NCBI RefSeq assembly: GCF_041477585.1
Contig: NZ_JBGNYA010000001.1
Span: 372,001-436,000 of the forward strand
Length of the DNA stretch: 64,000 nucleotides
Origin: Halobellus sp. MBLA0158
GTDB lineage: Archaea; Halobacteriota; Halobacteria; Halobacteriales; Haloferacaceae
Reading direction: 5' to 3'
A program made the position numbers and the translations under genes. The stretch's first letter is position 1. Every line of letters begins with the position of its first letter. This document shows positions 37,159-45,705 of this stretch, in pieces. A model generated the notes under the pieces. That model was not told the DNA's origin. It saw only the letters and a list, made by a program, of their open reading frames with translations, and did no database searches.

Positions 37159-37398
37159 ATGAAGATCCGCTTCGACCGGGACACGTGCATCGGGATGTTC
37201 CAGTGCGTCGACGAGTGGGACGCCTTCGAGAAGAACCTCGACACGGGGAAGGCCGACCTCGCCGGCGCCGACGAGGTCGACGACGACGTCTTCGAGCTGG
37301 AGGTCCCCGACGACGCGGAGCTGGACGCGGAGTTCGCCGCCCGGGCGTGTCCCGTCGACGCGATCGAGCTGTACGACGGCGACGAGCAGGTGGTGTGA
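37159..37398 (+). CDS. Small single-cluster ferredoxin
   Basis: 79 residues. Cluster ligands: DTCIGMFQC near the N-terminus and RACPVDAI near the C-terminus. The pattern is C-x2-M-x2-C with one further CP, so the position that is Cys or Asp in [4Fe-4S] ferredoxins is Met. Only three Cys remain, which fits a [3Fe-4S] cluster as in P450-associated ferredoxins. Electron-transfer partner unknown; the neighbours are repair genes and give no hint. A GTG at 37135 is possible but lies too close to the divergent hel308 promoter. Confidence 0.8.
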   Translation: MKIRFDRDTCIGMFQCVDEWDAFEKNLDTGKADLAGADEVDDDVFELEVPDDAELDAEFAARACPVDAIELYDGDEQVV

Positions 37399-37448
37399 GG
37401 CCGGCCGCGGGCGAACGGGCCGCCGCGGTACCGGACCAGCACAATCGT

Positions 37449-37475
37449 TATATACGATGCTGGAGAGTTACTCCA
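37449..37475 (+). promoter_or_regulatory. TATA box and overlapping inverted repeat of the small acidic protein gene
   Basis: ATATAC (37449-37454) is followed at once by TGGAG (37461-37465) and CTCCA (37471-37475), exact inverted arms around AGTTA. The palindrome lies between the TATA box and the expected first transcribed base, where a repressor would block initiation. Confidence 0.5.
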
Positions 37476-37487
37476 TTTGAGGGAACT

Positions 37488-37661
37488 ATGAGCCACCGAA
37501 GTCGCGATGGGAACCTCTCGGAGTGGGCGGACCTCGTCGGCGCCTCCCTGCCGGACTCCGTAGAGGACGCCGACGACGCGAACGGTCGGTCGGACGCCGT
37601 CCGGGGCGGCGAGGCCGCCGACGCGTTCGGCTACGAGTTCGGGTCGGACGCGGATCGGTGA
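37488..37661 (+). CDS. Small acidic protein, function unknown
   Basis: 57 residues, strongly acidic, beginning MSHRSRDGNLSEWADLVGAS. It has no domain I recognise. Support for being real: a TATA box and operator-like repeat just upstream, haloarchaeal codon use, and no overlapping gene. It lies between the ferredoxin and hef genes. Confidence 0.5.
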   Translation: MSHRSRDGNLSEWADLVGASLPDSVEDADDANGRSDAVRGGEAADAFGYEFGSDADR

Positions 37662-37775
37662 TCCCCGACCGATCGCTCGGTCCGCGATCCGGGTAGCTAT
37701 CGGCCCCGAGACGTCGCTTTTCACTTTCACTCCCGCCGGCGAACCCTTAACAGCGACCGCGCCCAATCGGGCGTG

Positions 37776-40307
37776 ATGGCGGCCACCGACGACCCCGCGT
37801 ACGTCGATCACCCCCTCCTGAACCCCGGGTTCATCGAGCGGCGCCGGTACCAGCTCGAACTCGCGGGCACCGCGCGGAACGCCCACACCCTCGTCTGTCT
37901 CCCGACCGGGCTCGGCAAGACGACGGTGAGCCTGCTCGTGACGGCCGACCGGCTCGACGAGCACGGCGGCACGGCGCTCTTTCTCGCGCCCACGAAGCCG
38001 CTCGTCCAGCAGCACGCGGAGTTCTACCGCGAGGCGCTCGCGATCCCCGACGAGGAGATCGTCGTCTTCACCGGCGAGATCAGCCCCGACGACCGGGCCG
38101 AGGCCTGGGACGACGCGCGGGTCGTCGTCGCGACGCCGCAGGTCGTCGAGAACGACCTCGTCGGCAGCCGGATCTCCCTCGCGGAGGTCACCCACCTCAC
38201 CTTCGACGAGTGCCACCGCGCGACCGGCGACTACGCCTACGTTTACATCGCCGAGCGCTACCACGAAGACGCCGAAACGCCGCTCGTGACCGGGATGAGC
38301 GCCTCCCCCGGCGGGGACGAGGACGCGATCCTGACGGTGTGTCGGAACCTCGGGATCACCGAGGTCGAGGTGATGACCGAAGACGACGCCGACGTCGACG
38401 AGTACACCCACGACACCTCCGTCGAGTGGGAGCGGATCGAGCTCCCCGACGAGATCCTGCAGATCAGAGACGCCCTCAACGAGGTGATCAAGGACCGCCT
38501 CCAGAAGCTGAAGCAGCTGGGGGTGACGAACACGACCCAGCCCGACGTCTCCCAAAAGCAGCTGAATCAGATGCGCGGGAAGCTCCAGGAGCTGATGAAC
38601 GCCGACAAGTCGGAGGGGTACAAGGGGATGTCCACCCACGCGGAGGTGATGAAGCTCCGGCGGGCGGTCGAGCTCGTCGAGACCCAGTCGGTCGAGTCCG
38701 TCCGCAGGTACTTCGAGCGCCAGCGCAACGCCGCGCGCTCGTCGGGCGCGTCGAAGGCGAGCCAGCGGCTCGTCGCCGAGCCCCGAGTGCGAGAGGCGAT
38801 GAAGCTCGCGGAGTCCTTCGACGGGACGCACCCGAAGTTCTCGCGTGCGAGGATCCTGCTGGCCCAGACGCTCGGCATCGAGGGCGGCGAGCGCGTGATC
38901 GTCTTCACGGAGTCCCGCGACACCGCCGAAGCGCTGACGGAGTTCCTCTCGGCGTCGTTCGCGGTGGAGAAGTTCGTCGGCCAGGGCGACAAGGAGAGCT
39001 CCGAGGGGATGACCCAGAAGGAGCAACAGGAGACCCTCGACGCGTTCCGAAACGGAGAGTTCGAGGTGCTCGTCTCGACCTCGGTCGCCGAGGAGGGCCT
39101 GGACGTCCCCGAAGTCGATCTCGTGTGCTTCTTCGAGCCGGTGCCGACCGCGATCCGGTCGATCCAGCGGAAGGGTCGGACCGGTCGGCAGGCCGAGGGC
39201 CGGGTCGTCGTGCTCCTGGCCGAAGACACCCGCGACGAGGCGTACTTCTGGATCTCGCGCCGGCGCGAGAAGGAGATGGAGTCCGAACTCCGGGAGCTCA
39301 AGAGCGTCGCGGGCGACATCGAGTCCGAACTCAATCCGCCGCAGGGGGCGCTGGACGCGTACGAGAGTGCGGCCGAGGGCGAGCCGGAAGACGCGAACGG
39401 CGGATCGACGACGGACGCCGAGCCGAGCGGCGGATCCGCGGCGGACGCCGCCGAAAGCGACGGCGGCACCGAATCGGCCGCGGGCGCTCAGACCGACGGC
39501 CAGGCGGGGCTGACGGACTTCGGCGCCACCGACGAGGAGATCGAGCGGGCGCGGGGAGACGAGAACGTCGACGGCGAGGCCGGCGACGACGAAGCCGACG
39601 AGTCCGACAAATCCGACGACTCGGAGGGAATCGTCGCGACCGCCGGCGACGACGCCGACGAGACCGAGATCGTCGTCGACCAGCGCGAGCTCGACGCCGC
39701 GATCGCGAAGGACCTCTCGAAGCGCGACGGCGTCCGCACCCGCCTGGAGACGCTGGCGGTCGGCGACTACGTCCTCTCCGATCGCGTCGCGGTCGAGCGG
39801 AAGTCCGTCAGCGACTTCCTCGACACCCTCTTGGACGGCGAGCGCTCGCTGTTCGAGCAGATCGGCGACCTCGCCCGCGCGTACGCACGTCCCGTGTTGA
39901 TCGTCGAGGGCGACGGCCTCTACGAGGAGCGGAACGTCCACCCCGGCGCGATCCGGGGCGCGCTCGCGTCGCTGGCGGTCGATTTCGACGTGAGCGTCCT
40001 CCGGACCAGAGACGAGGACGACACCGCCGAACTCCTCCTGACGATCGCCGAGCGCGAGCAGGGCGAGCGCGACCGGACGGTGAGCGTCCACGGCGAGAAG
40101 AGCGCGAAGACGCTCGCCGAACAGCAGGAGTACGTCGTCTCGTCGATCGCCGACATCGGCCCCGTGACCGCCCAGTCGCTCCTACAGGAGTTCGGGACCG
40201 TCGAGGGCGTGATGACCGCGCGCGAGGACGACCTCCGGGAGGTCGACGGCGTCGGCGAGGTGACGGCCGAGCGGATCCGCGAGGTCGTCGGCAGCGACTA
40301 CGAGTAG
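37776..40307 (+). CDS. hef: Hef helicase-nuclease (FANCM/XPF-like)
   Basis: 843 residues from ATG 37776 (a GTG lies one codon upstream). N-terminal SF2 helicase: RYQLELAGTA, LPTGLGKTTV, TFDECHRATGDYAY, GMSASPG, VIVFTESRDTAE, VSTSVAEEGLDVPEV and SIQRKGRTGRQAEG. An acidic low-complexity linker of about 110 residues follows (about 525-635). The XPF-type nuclease domain has the catalytic ERKS in VAVERKSVSDF, and two helix-hairpin-helix motifs close the protein (DIGPVTAQSLLQEFG, VDGVGEVTAERIREV). It resolves stalled forks. Convergent with the AI-2E transporter gene, with a 5-base gap. Confidence 0.96.
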   Translation: MAATDDPAYVDHPLLNPGFIERRRYQLELAGTARNAHTLVCLPTGLGKTTVSLLVTADRLDEHGGTALFLAPTKPLVQQHAEFYREALAIPDEEIVVFTGEISPDDRAEAWDDARVVVATPQVVENDLVGSRISLAEVTHLTFDECHRATGDYAYVYIAERYHEDAETPLVTGMSASPGGDEDAILTVCRNLGITEVEVMTEDDADVDEYTHDTSVEWERIELPDEILQIRDALNEVIKDRLQKLKQLGVTNTTQPDVSQKQLNQMRGKLQELMNADKSEGYKGMSTHAEVMKLRRAVELVETQSVESVRRYFERQRNAARSSGASKASQRLVAEPRVREAMKLAESFDGTHPKFSRARILLAQTLGIEGGERVIVFTESRDTAEALTEFLSASFAVEKFVGQGDKESSEGMTQKEQQETLDAFRNGEFEVLVSTSVAEEGLDVPEVDLVCFFEPVPTAIRSIQRKGRTGRQAEGRVVVLLAEDTRDEAYFWISRRREKEMESELRELKSVAGDIESELNPPQGALDAYESAAEGEPEDANGGSTTDAEPSGGSAADAAESDGGTESAAGAQTDGQAGLTDFGATDEEIERARGDENVDGEAGDDEADESDKSDDSEGIVATAGDDADETEIVVDQRELDAAIAKDLSKRDGVRTRLETLAVGDYVLSDRVAVERKSVSDFLDTLLDGERSLFEQIGDLARAYARPVLIVEGDGLYEERNVHPGAIRGALASLAVDFDVSVLRTRDEDDTAELLLTIAEREQGERDRTVSVHGEKSAKTLAEQQEYVVSSIADIGPVTAQSLLQEFGTVEGVMTAREDDLREVDGVGEVTAERIREVVGSDYE

Positions 40308-40312
40308 CGGGC

Positions 40313-41356
40313 TCAGCCCTCGTCGCCCGCGGGGCCGGACTCGGAATCGGCCGACTCCGCCGGGCTCAGTTCCGCCGGATTCAGCTCCGCGGAGAGCAGC
40401 GACGCCGACTCGACGAACAGCGCGACAGCCAGCGGGCCGGCGACGACGCCGAGCGCGCCGAGGGTGAGCGCGCCGCCGAAGAACCCCACGAAGTAGAGGC
40501 TCCCCGGGATCCGCGCCGTCTCGCGGGCGAGTCGGGGGCGGATGAGCACGTCCGGGAGCCACGCGACGACGAAGCCGCCGACGAGGAAGACGAGCGCCGC
40601 CTGGACCGGCTGGCCGAGCGCGACGTGGTAGGCCGCCAGCCCGGCCAAGAGGACGCTCGGGCCGACGATCGGGATGAACTGGAGGACGGCGGCGATGGTC
40701 GCGAGCGTCACGACCGCGTCGTAGCCGAGCGCGAAGAAGACCGGGACGGCGAGGACGAACGTGCCGAGCGCGGTGACCGCCTGGAGGACGTAGATCGCGA
40801 ACAGCGTGTCGCGGGCGCGGCGGTTGAGCGACCGGGCGGCGTCGCGGTAGGTCGGGGGCACGAGCGCCAGCGCCGCGCGGTGGGCGTCCTCGCCGTAGAA
40901 CAGCAGCGAGTAGACGAGGAAGACGAACAGCGTGACCTTCACGAGCAGGACGGGCGCGGCCGTCGCGGCGCGGCGGGCGGCGCGCTCGACGACGACGACC
41001 GCGAGGTCGGTGAGCGACTCCAGCGTGAGGAGGTACTCGAACCCCAGGACCGAAATATCGATCTCCGCCGGGAGCAGGCCGATCACGGCGACGAAGGAGT
41101 CGAAGCGGAGGTACGCCACGACCGCCAGCGGCGCGAGGAGCAGCAGCGTCGCCAGGAACGCCGCCGCGGTCGTGCCGGCACTCGCGACCCGGCGGGACTG
41201 CCCCCGATCGACGATCTCCTGGCGGAGCGGCCACAGGAGGTACGCGACGGTGACGGCGAAGAAGACCGTCCCGAGGACCGACGCCAGGAGGGCGGCCGCG
41301 AGCGCGCCGGCGGCGACGAACAGGCCCCCGAGCGCGTACCGACGATGCTGTGACAT
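40313..41356 (-). CDS. AI-2E/PerM-family membrane transporter
   Basis: 347 residues from ATG 41356. About eight membrane segments and the family's C-terminal signature region: FFALGYDAVVTLATIAAVLQ, FIPIVGPSVLLAGLAAYH and LIRPRLARETARIPGSLYFV. Members export diverse small molecules or act as Na+/H+ antiporters; the substrate is unknown. The C-terminus is Ser/Glu-rich. It diverges from the thiamine operon, sharing the region 41357-41472. Confidence 0.82.
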   Translation of the reverse strand: MSQHRRYALGGLFVAAGALAAALLASVLGTVFFAVTVAYLLWPLRQEIVDRGQSRRVASAGTTAAAFLATLLLLAPLAVVAYLRFDSFVAVIGLLPAEIDISVLGFEYLLTLESLTDLAVVVVERAARRAATAAPVLLVKVTLFVFLVYSLLFYGEDAHRAALALVPPTYRDAARSLNRRARDTLFAIYVLQAVTALGTFVLAVPVFFALGYDAVVTLATIAAVLQFIPIVGPSVLLAGLAAYHVALGQPVQAALVFLVGGFVVAWLPDVLIRPRLARETARIPGSLYFVGFFGGALTLGALGVVAGPLAVALFVESASLLSAELNPAELSPAESADSESGPAGDEG

Positions 41357-41442
41357 ACCTCGGGCCTCAGGGCGCGGGATGATGAACGTTGCTACGGGAG
41401 CGGGGCCGGCCGGGACTGGGTTCGGTCGGCGATTCACCACGG

Positions 41443-41471
41443 TTAAATACCACTGAGTGTGATCACTCGGT
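41443..41471 (+). promoter_or_regulatory. TATA box and operator-like palindrome of the thiamine importer operon
   Basis: TTAAATAC (41443-41450) is 26 bases from the ATG at 41473. It is followed by ACTGAGTG (41452-41459) and CACTCGGT (41464-41471), an 8-bp inverted repeat with one G-T mismatch around TGAT. The palindrome covers the transcription start region right up to the start codon. Haloarchaeal thiamine genes are known to be controlled by the ThiN-domain regulator ThiR; this may be its site. Confidence 0.55.
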
Positions 41472-41472
41472 A

Positions 41473-42597
41473 ATGAGACGGAGAACGTTCCTTCGTGCGG
41501 TCGGTGCGGGCGGCGTCGCTGGGCTGGCCGGCTGTACCGGCGGCGACGGCGGCTCCACCGAGACGAGCGGCGGCGAGACTGAGACCGCGACCGGAACGGC
41601 GACCGGGACGGCCGGCGGCACGCCCGAACTGGTCGTCGCGACCTACGGCGCGTTCGTCGACGCGCCCTCGACGAGCCCCGGGCCGTGGATCAAGGAGGCC
41701 TTCGAGTCGGAGTTCGACGCGACGCTCACCTTCGCGACGCCCGACAGCGAGATCAACTACTTCATCGAGCGGGCGCTCCGCGACGTCGAGATCGAGGCCG
41801 ACGCCTACGTCGGGCTCAACGTCGATATGCTCATCCGGATCGACGAGCGGCTCGACGACGGGCTGTTCACGGCCGTCGACGACGTCGACGGCCAGGGCGA
41901 CGTCAAGGACGGGCTGAACTTCGATCCGCAGGGCCGGATCGTCCCCTACGACACCAGCTACGTCAGTCTGGTCTACAACGAGACGATGGACGGCGGGGAG
42001 TTCGCCGCGCCGGAGACCTTCGACGGCCTGCTCGAATCCGCCTACGAGGGCGACCTCCTCGTCCAGAACCCGGCCGCGAGCTCGACGGGGAAGTCCTTCC
42101 TCCTCCACACGATCAAGGCGAAGGGCGAGGACGGCTACCTCGACTACTGGCAACGGCTCCAGGACAACGGCGCGCGCGTCCTCTCCGATTGGAGCACCTC
42201 GTACAACGCCTACCTGGAGGAGGAGGCGCCGATGGTCGTCTCCTACTCGACCGACCAGGTGTACGCCAACCGCGAGGGCCAAGACCTCGCGAAGCACCGG
42301 ATTCGGTTCCTGAACGATCAGGGCTACGCCTACCCCGAGGGGATGTCGGTCTTCCGCGACGCCGACGACCCCGACCTCGCACGGCGGTTCCTCGAATTCA
42401 TGCTCCGGCCCGACGTCCAGGGCGAGATCGCCCAGCGGAACGTCGCGTTCCCGGCGACGACGACCGCCGAACTCCCCGGCGACTTCGCCGAGTACGCCCA
42501 GGCGCCGCCGGAAGCAGTCACCTTCACGTACGACGCCCTGCGAGACAACGTGAGTGAGTGGACCTCGGCGTGGGAACGGCAGTTCGCCAGCAACTGA
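41473..42597 (+). CDS. thiB: Thiamine-type ABC transporter substrate-binding lipoprotein
   Basis: 374 residues. Tat signal RRRTFLRAVG and lipobox LAGC, then a Thr/Gly/Glu linker (about 25-50) and a type-II binding fold of the ThiB group: LVVATYGAFVDAPSTSPGPW, DAYVGLNVDMLIRID, VPYDTSYVSLVYNE and SYSTDQVYANREGQDL. It should bind thiamine or a phosphate of it outside the cell. First gene of thiBPQ. Iron- and polyamine-binding proteins are related alternatives, but gene order and homology favour thiamine. Confidence 0.85.
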   Translation: MRRRTFLRAVGAGGVAGLAGCTGGDGGSTETSGGETETATGTATGTAGGTPELVVATYGAFVDAPSTSPGPWIKEAFESEFDATLTFATPDSEINYFIERALRDVEIEADAYVGLNVDMLIRIDERLDDGLFTAVDDVDGQGDVKDGLNFDPQGRIVPYDTSYVSLVYNETMDGGEFAAPETFDGLLESAYEGDLLVQNPAASSTGKSFLLHTIKAKGEDGYLDYWQRLQDNGARVLSDWSTSYNAYLEEEAPMVVSYSTDQVYANREGQDLAKHRIRFLNDQGYAYPEGMSVFRDADDPDLARRFLEFMLRPDVQGEIAQRNVAFPATTTAELPGDFAEYAQAPPEAVTFTYDALRDNVSEWTSAWERQFASN

Positions 42598-42622
42598 CGC
42601 CGGAGGCGACGACGGACCATCC

Positions 42623-44410
42623 GTGAGTACCGCCCTTCGGGACGCCGCGTCCGGACTCGGGAGTCGCCTCCGAGCGGCGGCCTCGGCGATCGAGGCCCGC
42701 CTCCTGACCCTGGGGATGGTCGCGACCGCGCTCGTCCTCGTCGTGGTCTTCTACTACCCGGTCGCGACGGTGTTCGTCGACAGCGTCCTCGTCGACGGGC
42801 AATTCACGATCGAGCCCCTGGTCTCGGTGCTGACCTCGCGGTTCTACCTCGTCGAGATCTTCGGCTTCACCGCCTATCAGGCGCTCCTGTCGACAGTCGC
42901 GTCCGTCGTCTTGGGCCTGCCGGGCGCCTGGCTCCTGGCGCGCTTCGAGTTCCCCGGCCGGGAGACGCTCCGGTCGCTGACGATCCTCCCGTTCGTGATG
43001 CCGTCGATCATGGTCGCGATCGGCTTCGTCGCGACGTTCGGACAGAACGGGACGCTGAACGCGGTCCTGCGGGCGCTCGGGCTGCCGACGGTCGAACTGC
43101 TCTTCACGCTGCCGGCGATCGTCATCGCGCACGCGTTCTACAACGCGCCGCTCGTGGCGCGGGTGACGACCGCGGCCTGGGAGAGCGTCGACGCCTCGGC
43201 GATCGAGACCGCACGGAGCCTCGGCGCGTCGCCGACGCGGGCCTTCCGCGACGTCGTCGTGCCCCAGTTGCTCCCCGCGGTGGCGGTCGGCGCGACGCTG
43301 ACGTTCGTGTTCACGTTCGCGTCGTTCCCGATCGTGCTGGCGCTCGGCGGCTTCCGGCTGGCCACCGTCGAGGTGTTCATCTACTCGCGGATCCAGAACC
43401 TCGCGTACGCCGAGGCCGCCTCGCTGGCGGTCGTCGAGACCGCGATCTCGCTGGGGCTGACGTACCTCTATCTCCGCTACGAGGGTCGACAGCGGGCGTC
43501 CGGGCAGGGCGCGCGGCCGCAACCCAGACGGTCGCTGTGGCCCAGGCGTGGCGGTGCCGAGGACGGGATCGGAGCCGACGCCTGGGACCTCCGGGAGATC
43601 GCGACGCGAGTCGGGATCGCGGCCTACGCCCTCGTCGTCCTCGCGGTGTTCGTCGTCCCGATCGCCTCGATGGTGCTGACGAGCCTCACCGGGCCCGAAG
43701 GCGAGCTGTCACTCCGGCACTACCGCTTCCTCCTGGAGCGCCAGCGGACCGGCGCGGCCTACCAGGTCCGGCCGCTCCCGGCGATCGAGAACTCGCTGCT
43801 GTTCGGCGCGGGGACGCTCCTCGTGGCGGTCCCGATGGGCGTCCTGATGGCGGTGCTGACGACGCGGGACTTCCGCGGGCGGGCGGTCGTCGACGCGCTG
43901 TCGATGGCGCCGCTGGCGGTCTCGGGGATCGTCGTCGGCCTCGGCCTTCTCCGGGGGCTCGTGTTCGGCGTCGAGGTCTTCGGGACGCGGCTCACCGTGA
44001 CCGGCGCGCTCGCGGTCGTCGCGGCCCACGCCGTTGGCGCGTATCCGTTCGTGACGCGGAACGTCGCCCCGCTGTTGCGGAACCTCGATCCGAGACTGGT
44101 CGAGTCCGCGCGGAGCCTCGGCGCGAGTCGGGCGCGGGCGCTCGTCGACATCGAACTCCCGCTCGTCGCCGCCGGCGTCGTCGCGGGCGCGGCCTTCGCC
44201 TTCGCGATCAGCATCGGAGAGTTCGACTCGACGGTCGTCCTCGCGGAGGGGTCGACGAGCTACACGATGCCCGTCGCCGTCGAGCGCTACCTCGGGCGGC
44301 GGCTGGGCCCGGCGACCGCGATGGGCTGTCTCTTACTCCTGGTGACGAGCCTGAGCTTCGTCGTGATCGAGCGGTTCGGGGGCCAGTACAGCGGCCGGGG
44401 AGGATTCTGA
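42623..44410 (+). CDS. thiP: Thiamine-type ABC transporter permease, fused double permease
   Basis: 595 residues from GTG 42623; an earlier GTG at 42554 lies inside thiB. About twelve membrane segments in two halves, each with its own EAA loop: TARSLGASPTRAFRDVVVPQ (about residues 195-214) and ESARSLGASRARALVDIELP (about 493-512). This internal duplication is standard for ThiP and FbpB permeases. It forms the channel for the ThiB ligand. A 25-base gap follows thiB, and two bases separate it from thiQ. Confidence 0.88.
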   Translation: MSTALRDAASGLGSRLRAAASAIEARLLTLGMVATALVLVVVFYYPVATVFVDSVLVDGQFTIEPLVSVLTSRFYLVEIFGFTAYQALLSTVASVVLGLPGAWLLARFEFPGRETLRSLTILPFVMPSIMVAIGFVATFGQNGTLNAVLRALGLPTVELLFTLPAIVIAHAFYNAPLVARVTTAAWESVDASAIETARSLGASPTRAFRDVVVPQLLPAVAVGATLTFVFTFASFPIVLALGGFRLATVEVFIYSRIQNLAYAEAASLAVVETAISLGLTYLYLRYEGRQRASGQGARPQPRRSLWPRRGGAEDGIGADAWDLREIATRVGIAAYALVVLAVFVVPIASMVLTSLTGPEGELSLRHYRFLLERQRTGAAYQVRPLPAIENSLLFGAGTLLVAVPMGVLMAVLTTRDFRGRAVVDALSMAPLAVSGIVVGLGLLRGLVFGVEVFGTRLTVTGALAVVAAHAVGAYPFVTRNVAPLLRNLDPRLVESARSLGASRARALVDIELPLVAAGVVAGAAFAFAISIGEFDSTVVLAEGSTSYTMPVAVERYLGRRLGPATAMGCLLLLVTSLSFVVIERFGGQYSGRGGF

Positions 44411-44412
44411 GA

Positions 44413-45651
44413 ATGGAACTGACACTCGACGGCGTGCGGAAGGCGTACGGCGAGACGACCGCCCTCGGCGGGAGCGGCGGCATCGACCTCCAGGTGAACG
44501 ACGGGGAGTTCTTCACGCTCGTCGGCCCCTCGGGCTGCGGCAAGACCACGACGCTCCGGCTGGTGGCGGGGTTCGAGCCGCCCACGGCGGGCGAGATCCG
44601 ATTCGACGGCCGCGAGATGCGCGGCGTGCCGCCCGAAGACCGGGGCGTCGGCGTCGTGTTCCAGAACTACGCGCTCTTCCCGCACCTCTCGGTCGCCGAG
44701 AACGTCGCCTACGGACTCCGGTTCGCCGATCCGCCCGGCGGCGAGATCCGCGAGGAGCGGGTGGCGTCGCTCCTCGAACTGGTGGACCTCCCCGACGCGG
44801 GCGACCGCGACCCCAACGAACTCTCCGGGGGGCAACAGCAGCGCGTCGCGCTCGCGCGGGCGCTGGCGCCCGGGCCGGATCTTTTACTCTTGGACGAACC
44901 GATGAGCGCGCTCGACGCCCGCCTGCGGGAGCGCCTCCGGATGCAGGTCAAGGAGATCCAGTCGGAGCTCGGGATCACCACGGTCTACGTGACCCACGAC
45001 CAGGAGGAGGCGCTGGCGATCTCGGACCGCGTGGCCGTGATGAACGACGGCGAGGTGGCGCAGGTCGGGACGCCGCGGGACGTGTACCGCCGCCCCGCCA
45101 CCCGGTTCGTGGCGAACTTCGTCGGCGACAACAACGTCTTCGAGGGGACGGTCGTCGACGTCGATATCGACATCGGCACCGACGTCCGGGGCGTCGAGGG
45201 CATCGATACCGAGATCGGCGCCGGGAATGGGAACGGGGACTCGGCCAGAACGGGCGGATCCGGCGACGAACCCGGTAAATCTCCAGGTGAAAGAGAGGGG
45301 TTCGGCGCCGTCGCAGTCGACGTCGGCGGAAAGCGGATGGCGGTCACGACCGAACGCGCGGTCGACCCCGGCGATCGGGTGCTGTTCTGCGTGCGGCCCG
45401 AGTCAATGCGCGTGTTCGGCGGATCGCGCTCGGACGAGTCGGGGCTCCGCTCGTCGGCGTCGAGCGGTTCGGAGAACATCCTCGACGCCACGGTGTCGAA
45501 CGCGGAGTTCCTGGGCGAGTCCACCCGGTCGTACCTGGCGTGGCGCGGCCGCGAACTGACGGTCCGGACGGTCGATCCCCTCAACGGCGACGTGCGCGTC
45601 GGCTTCGACCCCGCGGCGGCCCACGTCGTCGAGGTCGGTGACAGTGGGTGA
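44413..45651 (+). CDS. thiQ: Thiamine-type ABC transporter ATPase
   Basis: 412 residues; the open frame upstream is a shadow of thiP. Walker A GPSGCGKTT, Q-loop FQNYALFP, signature LSGGQQQR, Walker B LLLLDEP, His in YVTHDQEEAL. A C-terminal TOBE-like regulatory domain follows, with VLFCVRPESMRVF. Between them lies a Gly/Ser/Asp-rich insert (about residues 250-298), which also contains an ORB-like DNA motif at 45281-45303. Longer than bacterial ThiQ (about 230), closer to PotA/FbpC in layout, so another substrate is possible. Confidence 0.86.
   Translation: MELTLDGVRKAYGETTALGGSGGIDLQVNDGEFFTLVGPSGCGKTTTLRLVAGFEPPTAGEIRFDGREMRGVPPEDRGVGVVFQNYALFPHLSVAENVAYGLRFADPPGGEIREERVASLLELVDLPDAGDRDPNELSGGQQQRVALARALAPGPDLLLLDEPMSALDARLRERLRMQVKEIQSELGITTVYVTHDQEEALAISDRVAVMNDGEVAQVGTPRDVYRRPATRFVANFVGDNNVFEGTVVDVDIDIGTDVRGVEGIDTEIGAGNGNGDSARTGGSGDEPGKSPGEREGFGAVAVDVGGKRMAVTTERAVDPGDRVLFCVRPESMRVFGGSRSDESGLRSSASSGSENILDATVSNAEFLGESTRSYLAWRGRELTVRTVDPLNGDVRVGFDPAAAHVVEVGDSG
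45281..45303 (+). other. ORB-like motif inside thiQ
   Basis: CTCCAGGTGAAAGAGAGGGG followed by TTCGG has the order CTCCA, GAAA and GGGGT seen in the origin ORBs at the same spacing, with several mismatches in between. It lies in the low-complexity insert of ThiQ where protein constraint is weak. Coincidence cannot be excluded. Confidence 0.3.
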
Positions 45652-45705
45652 GCGAGACTGATGATCCGCGGCGGATGAGCGGGTGCGGCTGACGCAGTCG
45701 GAAGA

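Noticed and set aside
36885-37661. Long plus-strand frame across the hel308 promoter to the small acidic protein
   Set aside because: It overlaps the 5' end of hel308 antisense and the ferredoxin in another frame; only the last 57 codons, with their own TATA box, are kept.
38210-41353. 1,047-codon Arg/Gly-rich frame within hef and beyond
   Set aside because: It is a shifted frame of hef followed by the antisense of the AI-2E transporter gene; no domain is recognisable.
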